Of a stretch of 64,000 nt of DNA, positions 10,877 to 22,332 are shown piece after piece. The notes beneath the pieces were generated by a model, which had not been told where the DNA came from, did no database searches, and saw only the letters and a list, made by a program, of their open reading frames with translations. The stretch lies in NCBI GenBank assembly GCA_040954595.2, contig CM082590.2, positions 2,232,001 through 2,296,000 on the forward strand. Direction: 5' to 3'. Each line of letters opens with the position of its first letter. Within the stretch, counting starts at the first letter, position 1. Both the position numbers and the translations under genes were made by a program. Source of the stretch: Balanoglossus misakiensis. Taxonomy: Eukaryota; Hemichordata.

Positions 10877-12924
10877 GTAAACTTTAAAAACATACATTTA
10901 TTTCATACATATATAAATAAAACAAAACAATAAAAATGAAATGAAATTGTTAACAATCTGTCCACAGGCTGCTGTTGAACACATGAAAAACGATGAACTG
11001 CAAAGAATGGTGCTACAAATGGTTGATTGGCAGCCTGGTTTGATGTTTAATCTCATATTCCCAGTAACACTAGAACAGCAGGGATACCACCCACCCTCAG
11101 CAACTCAATCACCTGACTGGTGCATTTGCAGTCACTGTCAGCAGATGCCAACAGAAATGGAGAAAATGTGCTGCGATAAACAGCCACAAAACTGCATCTC
11201 AAGATCACCGGTAAGTCAAGTAAGCTTTTGGATTTTAACTTGTACACGAATATAATTCTACAAGGACTCACTACTAAACCACTATGAACTGAAAATTTGA
11301 ACTCTAAGTTAAATTGAACACATTCAGTTCCACTAACCTGGCTACAGTCAAACTGTACTTCCTGTAACATTTTTGCAAAGTATATCCACAATGGTTTGCA
11401 TATAGCAAAGCAAAGCTGGTTGTTTGTGTGTTTTTGTCAGAAGTTTTAGAGCCACAATATCATAACGTAGGGAGATAATCCAATGCAAACAGTTTGACCT
11501 GAAGGGTTGTGAAAAGAGTGCATGTGTTGAGGACGGAACTTTGGAAGAACAGGTCACAAACTCAAAGTATACAGAAATATGTATTTGTAACACGATACAG
11601 GAATTTATAATTTGTGCATTATGCATATATTGAGACGTCTAGTGTTAGATTCTGCATATACCAATACAGAGGTCAGATAAACATTGAAATTTAAAGAGAC
11701 ACTGGAAACACACCACTATTATTCAAAACCTGAGATTGCTTTCTGAAGTCAAGAAAACAATGATATAAAAATTCCCTTTGGAAGTTGGTGTTGACATCAA
11801 CACAACTAAATATATATATAAAAAAAATTCTGTGAAGTACTGGTGGCCAGTGCAGCTTCATTGTCACATTTGGCATGGCAGTGTAAGGAAATCGTCGAGT
11901 AGTGTGCTATAGAAAACATCTTTGTTGACAAATTTACAAAATCTTCAGAACAAAACATCAATACAAACTGATTATTCTAAAGTTAAAGGGACAAAGTCTC
12001 TCTCTCGCTGCCCTTTTTCCATTAATTATGTTTGATACAAGACACTATTTATGTTAATTTACATGTGGATATGTAGTGAATCAACGCTCAACCACACACA
12101 CCTTCCATCCCACTTGTATCATGCGAAGTAAAAACTTGCCCAGAATGAATAAATGGTAGAGACCGTTTATTTATTTTGGTGAGTTTTTCACTCTTGTGTC
12201 TACAAGCAGGAATGGGAGGTGTGTTTGGTCGAATGTTGATTCACTATATATCCACATGTAGAATAACATGAACAATGTCTTGTATCAAGCAAAATCACTG
12301 GAAAAGGGCAGTGAGAGAGAGAGACTTCGTCCCTTTAAAAATGTTACATTTTGGTAAATGACAACAGCATGCCATCTATGTCACTGTCAGTAATAAAACT
12401 TCAGTGATTACAATATGAGTTGAAAGTCTTGTAAATATTTCATTAAATTTGCTTGTGGTTTACACTTTATGTGAATGAATGTAAATGTGGAAAAAAAACT
12501 ACTGTAATCTTGAAGGAACAAATCCAGTGTTGCGGGCAAATGGGTCAGGAAATCGGTCCTGGATCTTCCAGACACAGCAACTATAGAGAGGTTTGACTGT
12601 AGGCTCTTCCTTTTTTTTTACATATTATGAACCTAACTTTTGTTATCTTTCTGTCACCAGGATTTCAATGTGCTTGTGCTCAATGAGGCTGTGTTGGCCT
12701 TGGCTAGGACCTACAGGCGAGAAATCTTTGCTACTGATGATGATGATGACAATAACACAGATAACCGACATGCTGCCTATAGGCAGTATGTCATGTGGCA
12801 GTATGGTCGTTTAGGTGCAGGAAACCGTGTGGTCATTCCCAGTTGCTGTGTCTGGGAGATCCGGGACCGATTTCCTGACCCATTCGCCCGCTACACTGGA
12901 TTTGTTCCTTCAAGATTACAATAG
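10553..12924 (+). CDS. RGG-repeat protein with P2X7-type C-terminal (ballast) domain
   Basis: Three exons join in phase 0: 10553-10876, 10968-11210 and 12661-12924 (stop TAG). With the possible MECE exon at 7185 the product is 280 aa. Residues about 20-95 are an RGG/GRG tract with two 26-residue repeats of a GETERGGSV type. Residues 113-280 resemble the intracellular domain of the P2X7 receptor: WCICSHCQQMPTE, a CC pair, then AYRQYVMWQYGRLGAGNR, IPSCCVWEIRDRFPDP and YTGFVPSRL at the end. Cysteines 164, 166, 169, 180, 181 and 188 are likely zinc ligands, as that domain binds zinc. No channel or membrane segment is present, so this is not a receptor but the stand-alone form of the domain. Intron 7197-10552 holds a non-LTR element and intron 11211-12660 holds a MITE. 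AATAAA at 13499 is a plausible poly(A) signal. An RNA- or DNA-binding role is inferred from the RGG tract. Confidence 0.85.
10968..11210 (+). CDS. Exon encoding the first half of the P2X7-type domain
   Basis: The acceptor is TCCACAG and the donor GTAAGT; the exon holds 81 codons in phase 0. It begins with a helical segment (ELQRMVLQMVDWQPGLMFNL) and then the cysteine cluster WCICSHC with MPTEMEKMCC, the signature start of the P2X7 ballast domain. Confidence 0.85.
11983..12338. mobile_element. Foldback MITE with the same termini as the large transposon
   Basis: It starts TTAA plus AGGGACAAAGTCTC and ends GAGACTTCGTCCCT plus TTAA. The two halves are inverted copies over about 175 bp each. The arm matches the right end of the large element (about 25812-26001), so it looks like an internal deletion and inverted-duplication derivative. 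It sits in the intron 11211-12660 of the P2X7-domain gene. Confidence 0.88.
12661..12924 (+). CDS. Exon encoding the C-terminal half of the P2X7-type domain
   Basis: The acceptor is CTTTCTGTCACCAG and the stop is TAG at 12922-12924. The exon holds 87 codons with VLVLNEAVLALARTYRRE, a DDDDDNN linker, AYRQYVMWQYGRLGAGNR and the conserved ending YTGFVPSRLQ. It matches the family through to the usual C-terminus. Confidence 0.9.
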   Translation, partial: DFNVLVLNEAVLALARTYRREIFATDDDDDNNTDNRHAAYRQYVMWQYGRLGAGNRVVIPSCCVWEIRDRFPDPFARYTGFVPSRLQ

Positions 12925-12956
12925 TTTTTTTTGTCTACATGTATTTACATATGGAA

Positions 12957-13212
12957 TCATTCAGGCAATTCTCTGGTTCGTCTCAATATTTTTTCTTTTA
13001 CTAGATCAGTTGTTGGTGGTGGTGGTATTTGAGCCAGATGCATGGATATTCTCCTAGGATCTGTAGTTTCTAGTTCTCTCTTTTTCTTCATTCCTTCTCT
13101 ATCTTGAAGTCTCTTCTGCAGAATATCTTTTATCAGTGGCCTGATGTAGGGATAGGACTTGGCTTCTTTTACTGGAGCGGCGGACCATCTGTTGCTCTTT
13201 TTGTTGAATTTT
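12957..13212 (-). CDS. Last exon: C-terminal tail
   Basis: The acceptor is GTACCACAG and the stop is TGA at 12957-12959. It encodes KFNKKSNRWSAAPVKEAKSY and PYIRPLIKDILQKRL, then a proline-rich end (AQIPPPPTT). The stop lies 32 bp from the stop of the convergent P2X7-domain gene. Confidence 0.75.
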
Positions 13213-16200
13213 CTGTGGTACCTTTGATTGAAACGCAGTGATCAAAAACTTAGTTTGTGCAATCATTTTTACTTCACTTACTGTATTGTTTTTATATGCA
13301 ACAATACCACATGCTGTATGCATGCATTTCTTTTTTACCACGATTTTACACCTTTCAATTGTTATTTTGAATTTTGTTTTTAAACTGCTTGTCTTTCACA
13401 GAATGACATTTTGTTTTCTGCAAAAGCTACATTTTAAAAGTGATTACTGTGGTTATATTAAATGTGTTTTGGCATTCATTTACATTTGAAGATTCTGCAA
13501 TAAAGTGTTGTTTGGACTCACATTTCTTGACCATCTTTAGTTTTCCTTGTTTCCCTTTCTAGGTGCGCATTGTGGTCTAAGGCGGCCAAGATATTTCTGG
13601 CCCTGTATGCTGGTGGTGAGTAAGCATACCTCTTGGAAGCGTACATTAGAATGTGTTGTTGGAAAGATTCCAATTCAGCCGTCGATCTGCAGAAGAACAG
13701 ATAATAAAACTTCTGTTCAGTCTATTTGTCTTCAAATTGGGTAAGACTGCTGTCAAAGGCAACCAAGTTCATGGCCACAAAAGCCTGTATATGAGACTTA
13801 CATAAATAAGTATTTGTTGTCATACTACACAATTTGGGTCATGATACCATCTACAGTGACAAAAAAATATTTTACAACCTATAAAACAAGGATTTTGTTT
13901 AGTGACCCTTTTACTTTTAAATGTCAACTACCGGTAACTCATTTCCAAGCTAATATTGACAGGTTTCTCGCAAAAATTAGCATTGATTTTGGCAACAAAA
14001 TGCCACAGGAAATGCCAGAGTATGTATGGCCCTATTTATTGGTGTCTTTTGGCCAAATGACCAATTTTGTTACCTGAAATTCAGAAGATAGTGGATCTTC
14101 TTTAGGAATGCTTTGTCAAACACGACATTTCTCAATGCCAAATGGGCTGCACCGTTTTTCTTTAAGTAGTTCCTTTCAGCGTCCCCAGTATCAGCAAGTG
14201 GTCCATGGTCGCATTCCATGGCATTGCTGTTGCCATAGTTCACATGCCATGTGTGTTCATCTACCACGTGATGTATAACACCACCCCAAATCTCCTGCAC
14301 AACAACATACAGTCTCTATATCACGATTTTTGATTATATCAGTAAAGTTTACAATCCCATAAATCACTATTGCAATAACATGAACTATGACATGTTCAAT
14401 GCACAGCAAAACAGCAGCAACCAATCCAATTGAATGTTAAAACATGTCTCAATATTTATTATCAAATATTAATTTTTAAGATTACCCTAAGAAGTCTCTA
14501 TAGTATCACACATTTTAACATCTAGGCTAGCTGATGATAAGTAATACTTACCAGAAACTTGTCCATATCTGATGCTTTTTGACAACAATACCAAAAGTGG
14601 TTCACAATGTGGGTCACCCATTTCAGCAGTGGTTTGCACTCTTTGTTTTGTGCAGCCTTAAAAAAACACAGAATACACTCATGATTGTGATGTCCGGGGA
14701 GGGGTTATTGACAGTCGACAACGACGGAGTTCCACAGAAGTGATGTTTATTGAATGACAACCACGCGGGAACTAACAGTTACAGGAAATCACGTATACAG
14801 ACCATGTGACAATCACGTGATCATGACAATACTATCACATCTCCTCAACTTTAGAAGAAAACTTGTACTTTAAGTTTACAACTCGCTTTGGAAAGTATGA
14901 AATTTGCCAACACTGTCAAATTGTAATGCTTTGTGAATGATCATGTTCTAACAAACGAAAACAAACAGAACCTTAACCTTAACAAGAACTTGAGAACTTC
15001 ATAACTAGGAAAATACAAATCTCCAAGAGAAAATTTGCTCTACAGAAACTCATTCCATAATGTTTGTGTACAGTCTTATGTCAATATAATCTATCCTTCT
15101 GGCATGCAATAGTCTTTGTGCCAAGGAGGTTTAGATTTTATTCTTGTTGAGCGTCTCACATCAGTACTATTGGGGTTTACATTTGTCTTAGGTGAATTTG
15201 TCACTGGCATTGTTGGAGGAACATTTACAATCGTTTCCAACGATGCTGTACCAGTAGGTGAAACAGGACTAGGACATGCTGGTCCAGTTGATTTCTGACT
15301 AGAACAGACGGGTTATACTGGCAAGTTATCCAGGTTGTTATGTGTAGACAAATCATGGATATGGGGGTTACAGGATGGAACACCATTTTGAACCCTTTGA
15401 GGTTGTTCATATGTCAAATGTTTGGAGTTCCATTCAGTGCCCTGGAAGGAAAATTCTGGATATTCCTCAACATATTTCTTTACATGTCCAGTGGACCTTC
15501 TTTTTACACCTTTGGAGTTTTCCAATACTAACGCACCTCCATCTTTCTGGATGACTTTGTATGGTTCTGTCTCGAAATTGGGAGTGAGTTTGTTTTGCCT
15601 AAATGCTTGCTGGAGCAAAACAGTATCACCTTCCCTGATATCTGAGGAAGTGGCATGTCTCCTGTTGTCGGCATAGAACTTTTGTTTCATTTTCATTCTG
15701 TTGTTTCTTTCTCTCATTTTGATTTGCCAATCAGACTCATTGATTGTTTGGGATGGAATTCTCAGTCTAGGAATTTCGTCCCTAAACTCTCTTCCCATCA
15801 GAGCCATAGCAGGAGATATGCCTGTCACAGTATGGGGTGTATTTCTATATTCAAATAGAAAATGTGTCAAATCTTTGTACCAACTTTTCTTTTGCAATTT
15901 AGCAATTCGTACAGACTTCAAAATTATTTCATTCAGCCTCTCAACACTTCCATTGCTCTGAGGCCAGTATGGAATGGAATATTCATGATCAATACCTAAG
16001 TAATCAAGGAAACCTTCAAACTCGGCTGAGGTAAAAGGTGGACCATTGTCTGATTTGACACAGTAAGGCAACCCATGTGTAAGAAACATAGCTTCCATGG
16101 CTTTTATGACATGGGCAGCATCTGTTTTCTTTAACAAAACTACTTCAGGCCATCTAGAGTATAAATCAGTTACCACTAGTAATTTCTCACCATCACATAC

Positions 16201-19200
16201 ATCCAAAAGATCAACTGCTAAATCGAACCATGGTCCTTCAGGTAACTGTGTGGGTAATAATGGCTCTGGGTTTGGCCTGGCACTGACCAATTGACATGGA
16301 TGACAGGATCGTATCAGTTTTTCCACATCCCTGTCCATTCCTGGCCACCAAACTCTGTCACGTAAACGAGCCTTTGTCCTCACAATTCCCTGATGACCCT
16401 GGTGTGCAATTTTCAAGATTTTTCTTTGCAAAACTTGAGGAACAACCAATCTGTTACCACGCATGATCAATCTGCCATACAACCATAATTCGTCTTTCAC
16501 ATGCCAATAGGGTGAAGACTTCAATTTTGACCAATTTGCAGAGGTAATACACTTTTCAACCAATTGCAAGCTCTGGTCTTTTGCAGATTCTCTCTCAATA
16601 TCACGTGGGGTGATAGCAGATGGCATAGCCTCTAAAACAACACTACATGCAAAATCTTCAGTCTCTCTACAATAGTTGTCAGATGGTTCGTCCACGGGCA
16701 ATCTACTCAACATGTCCGCATAATTATTCTTTCCCTTGATATGGGTGATATGATAATCAAATTGTTGCATATATAACAGCCATCTCTCAATTCTAGCTGA
16801 AGGGGGCCTGGAGTTAGGGCTGAATACTTTCAATAAAGGCTTATGGTCAGTTCTGACCTCAAAATGACTGCCTAGCAGAAACTGCTGAAGTTTCTCACAT
16901 GCCCATTTAACTCCAAGCGCCTCTCGCTCAAACTGAGAGTACCTTGACTCAACATGTGTAAGCTTTCTGCTAACATAGTACACTGGTTGATATGAACCAT
17001 TACTTTGCATTTGTTCAAGGATTGCTCCAACACCAACGGGCGATGCATCAGAAGTGACTCGAGTTTTAGCACCCTGCTTGAAATAAGCCATGAATGGACT
17101 TGTGGTCAATTTATGTTTGATGAGATTGAATACTTTCTCATGCTTGGGAAGCCATTTCCACTTTGCATCTTTGCGAGTCAAATCCCACAGTGGGCTTGTC
17201 ACTGTTGCAAATTTATCGACATATTTTGAGCAAAATTGAGCCAGCCCCAAGAAACTTCTCAATTCTGATTTGTCAGTTGGCGTTCGAGCTTTTACAATAG
17301 CTTTGACCTTCTCATCAGTGAGTTTCATACCCTTGGCCGTCATCAAGTGACCCATGAATATCATACTGTCTCCTAGCTTACATTTTGTAAAGTTCAGCGT
17401 TAAACCATGCTCACTAAAACGCTTGATCACTTTCCCAACTCTGGCATGCAGCTGCTCATAATTTTCAGCTACTACTCTAATATCATCATGCATGTTGTGG
17501 GCACCCTCACAGCCCTTCAAAACCTGGCTAATTAGATTTTGAAACTTTTCAGTCGCCATGTTCACACCAAAAACTAAACGCTTGTAGCGATACAAAGAGT
17601 TGGGCCCTGAAAAGGTTGTAATATCCCTGCTCTTTTCATCGAGCTCAATTTGATGGAAAGCCATATTCATATCAAGCTTGCAAAATACCTTGGCCCCTGA
17701 AATTTCCTCTAGCGTTTCATCCATGGTGGGAACAGGGTGTCTTTCCCTAACAATGGCTTGATTTGCTTTTCTCATGTCCAGACATAGTCTGATATCCCCA
17801 TCAGGCTTTTGTACTGTTACAAGGGGGTTGACCCAAGAGGTCGGACCCGAAACCTTCTCTATTACTCCCAGCTTTTGAAGCTCGTTGAGTTTTTTCAACA
17901 ACTTTAGCACGGCGGTTGAAAGGAATTCGCCGGTACTGGGCTATGGGTTTGACACTCTCATCAATATGCAAATGGAGCTTGTAGCCCTTTAACTTACCCA
18001 ACCCATTAAATACCTCAGGATATTTCCTCCGCAATTCTGCAAGAATTGGCGAAGAATTATCAGCAGATATTGAATTTATCGTGTACAGATTCACATTTCC
18101 AACTCTCAACATATCTAAATTCTCAGAAGTACTCCGACTCAACAAAATCGGTTGATCAGCCTTGATCACTATAAAATCAGCAATACATTTCTTTTTAGTA
18201 GGCGCTTCAACATGTAAGGCACATTTACCCAATATATCTAAAGGTTTACTAGAACCATAGGTAAACACTTTATTGTTACAATTTCGAACTTTCACACCAC
18301 GCTTTTCAGCAAGTCTGCGAAATTGTCTTTCACCAATGAGATTACATGTAGCACCACTGTCGATGATAACCGGCACGTGTTGATTCTCGATCTGAATACC
18401 TGTATCAGTGAGGTCCTTCCCACTGGAAGCACGGAAAGCAGCATTGAAAGCATAGTACGCTTTCTCCTCGTCAGTCTCGACGTCTGCATGGCCACCATCG
18501 GCGTTTGCATCAGTAGTCGTCTGAGCTACCTTGTGTGTACCGCGACCATCACCACGCGTACGGCCACGTCCACGTGCGCTGCGGTTACCACCACTGCCTC
18601 GACTGTTGCCATTTTCACTGTCTTTAGACGGACAGTCTTCCCACTTAGCACGACAGTCTGCAGCTCTGTGTCCCGGTTTTTGACATCGGAAACACCGGTC
18701 GGATTTTTGTTCGGCATTGCGAGAACTACCACTTGTACTGGCGCGACATTCACGTTGCATGTGACCTTTCCTTCCACAACGGAAACAGGCTAAGTCCGCC
18801 ATTTTGTTTTTGGCGCGCGTACGTTTACCGCCAATATTGACTGCATTTGCACTCACAGCTTGAGTACCAGACACCAAAACTAGTGCATCTTTGTCGTGAT
18901 ACGACCGTATGATTTGTAGTAGTTTGGTAGTGTCCAAATTCTTTTCACGATACAGCTTGCTTTTTAGCACCTTGTTGCTGATGTAGAGCAAGACACGATC
19001 TCTTATCTGGTTGTCTTTTTCCGTCTCGGGAAAATCACAGTCTTTCAGTAGGTTCTTGAGACGTATTACGTAGCTGTCGACCGTCTCCCCGGACGTGGGA
19101 GTTGCGCTGTAAAACTTCTGTCTCGCCATAGGAACGTTTTTCTGCAGTTGAAAGTGTTTATCCAAACATGCTATCAACGTTGCGCAGTTTGTGACGTCAC

Positions 19201-22200
19201 CAGTTTCATCTTCAGATTTAGTGCTAACAATGTCTCTGATGCCCGCTCCAGCCATGTGCAAAAGTAAGGCACGCTTCTGCGCATTATTTGAAACACCAGA
19301 AGCTGCTACGAACAGTTCAAATTCCTGAAGCCAACGCTCCCACCTTTGCTGAAGAGCCTCCGGTTCGCCTTCACAGTCGAATCCCGCCACTCCTGGCAGT
19401 CCGGACAGCGTTACGGGTGTAGACATTTTCATGCACTCAAATCACGGCTAAAAAGTCACCAAATCTCGTAAAGGTTGCTTGCGTATGTTCTTCGATAGTT
19501 AATTTAGACAACTAAATCCTCGTCGCCATTTATGTGATGTCCGGGGAGGGGTTATTGACAGTCGACAACGACGGAGTTCCACAGAAGTGATGTTTATTGA
19601 ATGACAACCACGCGGGAACTAACAGTTACAGGAAATCACGTATACAGACCATGTGACAATCACGTGATCATGACAATACTATCACAATGATCTGATATAA
19701 ACTGATGGTTCATAACTATTCACCATAGACCTGAACTTGTTTGTGACATTTACTGATGCAAATAACAACTGCACAATTTGAATATTGCCATAACTATTTT
19801 CAAAGGTAGTTTGACACCCACCCCACCCAAAATGATAGAAGGATCAGTTAGTAACATTCTATACCCTTACATTTTTATGTGTCAGTGTCACACATATTTA
19901 GAAGATAAATGAAAACTGAATACAAGAATAAAAGTTTGTCTAACCTTTATGATCTTCTTTGACAAGTTCTTGGCAGCATGCCAAATGTCATGAGAATGTT
20001 TTATGTCTGGGTGATCGTCTCCTATAAGAGTGGGTAAATGTGATTACAAATGGAGTTTCAAAATGACAGTGTTATGATTGCCAAATACATTATCTCAGAA
20101 AAACAAAATCAACATTGACCTGTATAACAGCTTTGCTTTTGGCATTTCAAAGCAACATATAACCCAAGTTAAGATGGGTCCCTAGGATCTTTTTGCTCGT
20201 TGCTATGGGCCTTTATAGGACACTACACTCAATTTTGATCGAAACCGTTATGAACGTCCGACAAGGGGCTTGTAACTAGTTAAAAATACGCACGATTGTG
20301 TGCACACCCCCTGTCCGAGTATGGTTACGGCAGCTACCGCCCGGCCATAGGCCGCCACGCTAATACGGCAAAGCAGCAGTCACCGATAGCGTGCGCGTCC
20401 TGTAACCACAGTAACTGGATCGAACGCTAAAAATCCAATGTTTTGTACACAGAGATTTTGTACCGTTCACGAAAATCCCTAAGGCTTTTTTCATAGGCGA
20501 CGTAGGCCAGCCAAATTTGACCTGCTTGTTGAGAACGCACTTCCGCATAGTGTGACGGATCGTTTTTTCGGTTTTCGTCGTGCTAAGAAGCGATACCGGT
20601 GGAAGAGTGCGTCCAAAAACACCCACAATCGATGACTTTTTCAGGTGTGGTACGGGTATGCTGAAATCGTAGGATACAACGATAATATTCGAAAACAAAA
20701 TCCGTCACGATCTTCCCTGGTTCAAGCAACTAATGAATACGTATCAAGTTCGTTTTTGAGGTCACGGAATAAAAAGCCTTAGGCTTTTGAAATTTGACCT
20801 AGCTAATTTGCATATCAATGGCGTCAGGGGGCGCGCGCTCACAATCGTGCAGATTTTCAACTAGTTACCAGCCCCTTGTTAGACTCTGAAAACGGCTTAG
20901 TCCAAATCGGGGTGTAATGTCCTATAAAGGCCCATAGCAACGGGCAAAAAGATCCTAGGGACCCATCTTAAAATCATAAAATTACACTTACTCATCAGAG
21001 CTGTAATCTGCATGTGGGCATCTGTTACGACTTCTTTGACATTTACACCTTTCTCCTGAAGCTGGTTTAGACTTTTAACAAGGCAGGCCTTTTCCATGTT
21101 TGTTGACTTCTTCTCTGTTTCTCTTTTGTCCATGGTTATTATCGACAGAATTTTCTTGGTGGTTTCCTCCATCACAGTATAGGTGCAATATTGCGCACAA
21201 AAACCCGGGGAATCCATTCGCCCATCACCTGAGACATAATCAAGTAAATATGTCAGTCAAATTATACATAAGTATGCATAAGTGAGAACATTTCCAATTC
21301 AATGATTTTACAATGAGTATGAAATGATGCAAATGAGGAAGTAAATGCCACCAAATAATAACTATTGTATTCTCTTTTCTAAATCAGCAGAATAGAGTGT
21401 GTAAGTATAAACTTTTAGACATAAATTACAAGTGCATTGGCAGACATGTGATGGATAATCAGTGGGGTGAGCCAATCAGATTAGGTGCGTGTCATTAACA
21501 ATGAAGCTAAAAACTTACCCAGTAAAACAAGTTCTTGGCCATCAAATGAATCAATGATGTCTTGTTGTTGTCGTATCCAAAATTCATCAAGACATGGTAT
21601 TAGATAAGCTTTCTGAATTCTATTGTAAGTATTCTGGGAGCAAATTCTGAGTGACAGAATGCTTGCCAAAAAATTAATTTTGGCATAATTATTACCAGAC
21701 AATAGAATGGCAGCTGCTGTGAAGAGATCACCACTATGAAGTCTCCTGTTCAAAATTGGTTGTGAACACCATTCGTACTCAAGGTGACCAGCTGAGCATT
21801 CCTGAAAAAAAAAAGTTTAGAGATTCATGCTTATTTGATCATTTCATGTTGATTTCTCCAAGACACGATAAAACAGATGTTAATACCGATAACTTTGTAA
21901 TTTCAGTTGACTATTGTTTTTTATTATAAACCTAAAGGAACAATGTGCACCCACATAGGATTATAACTAGAGTTTCCTGTTCATCTAAATAATACTGGCA
22001 TAGTGATTGTCCATACAATGCACACTACAGTTGGTATAGTTTAACAATAATTGTCAAGAATATACCATATTTAGTTCACACTCACCCACTTTAGATATAA
22101 AGCTGAGCCAACAAACTTTGAAGTAGAGGATATCAATCCACTGCAAGACTTCAATGCACAGACTTGCCTAATAGATTTTTTGCCAAGGGCCAGAAGCTGG

Positions 22201-22289
22201 TTAAAAAAAAACAGACATGTTGTAGAGTCACCAAGGAGGCTTTCCCCATCTTCTTCTGTGACAACTCTCTGCAGACCCGGTGATGGTGT

Positions 22290-22332
<43 letters not shown>

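Larger units (their letters stand above)
14686..19686 (-). mobile_element. Ty3/Gypsy LTR retrotransposon, near-intact
   Basis: Two 154-bp LTRs (14686-14839 and 19533-19686) begin TGTGAT and end ATCACA and look identical by eye. They are flanked by the 5-bp target duplication ATGAT (14681-14685 and 19687-19691). Read on the minus strand the order is LTR, primer-binding site, gag-protease, RT-RNase H-integrase, purine tract, LTR. The element sits in intron 10 of the transposase-like gene in the same orientation. LTR identity implies a recent insertion. Confidence 0.97.

Noticed and set aside
10525-10893. Minus-strand open frames opposite the RGG exon
   Set aside because: They are antisense shadows of a repetitive arginine/glycine-coding sequence; the plus strand has matching splice sites and a conserved downstream domain.
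10968-12924. Calling the gene a P2X receptor
   Set aside because: No transmembrane segments or extracellular channel domain; only the cytoplasmic domain is present, after an RGG tract.
15313-19432. Gag and pol read as host genes or a domesticated protein
   Set aside because: They lie between LTRs that look identical, with target duplication, primer-binding site and purine tract; they are plainly element genes.
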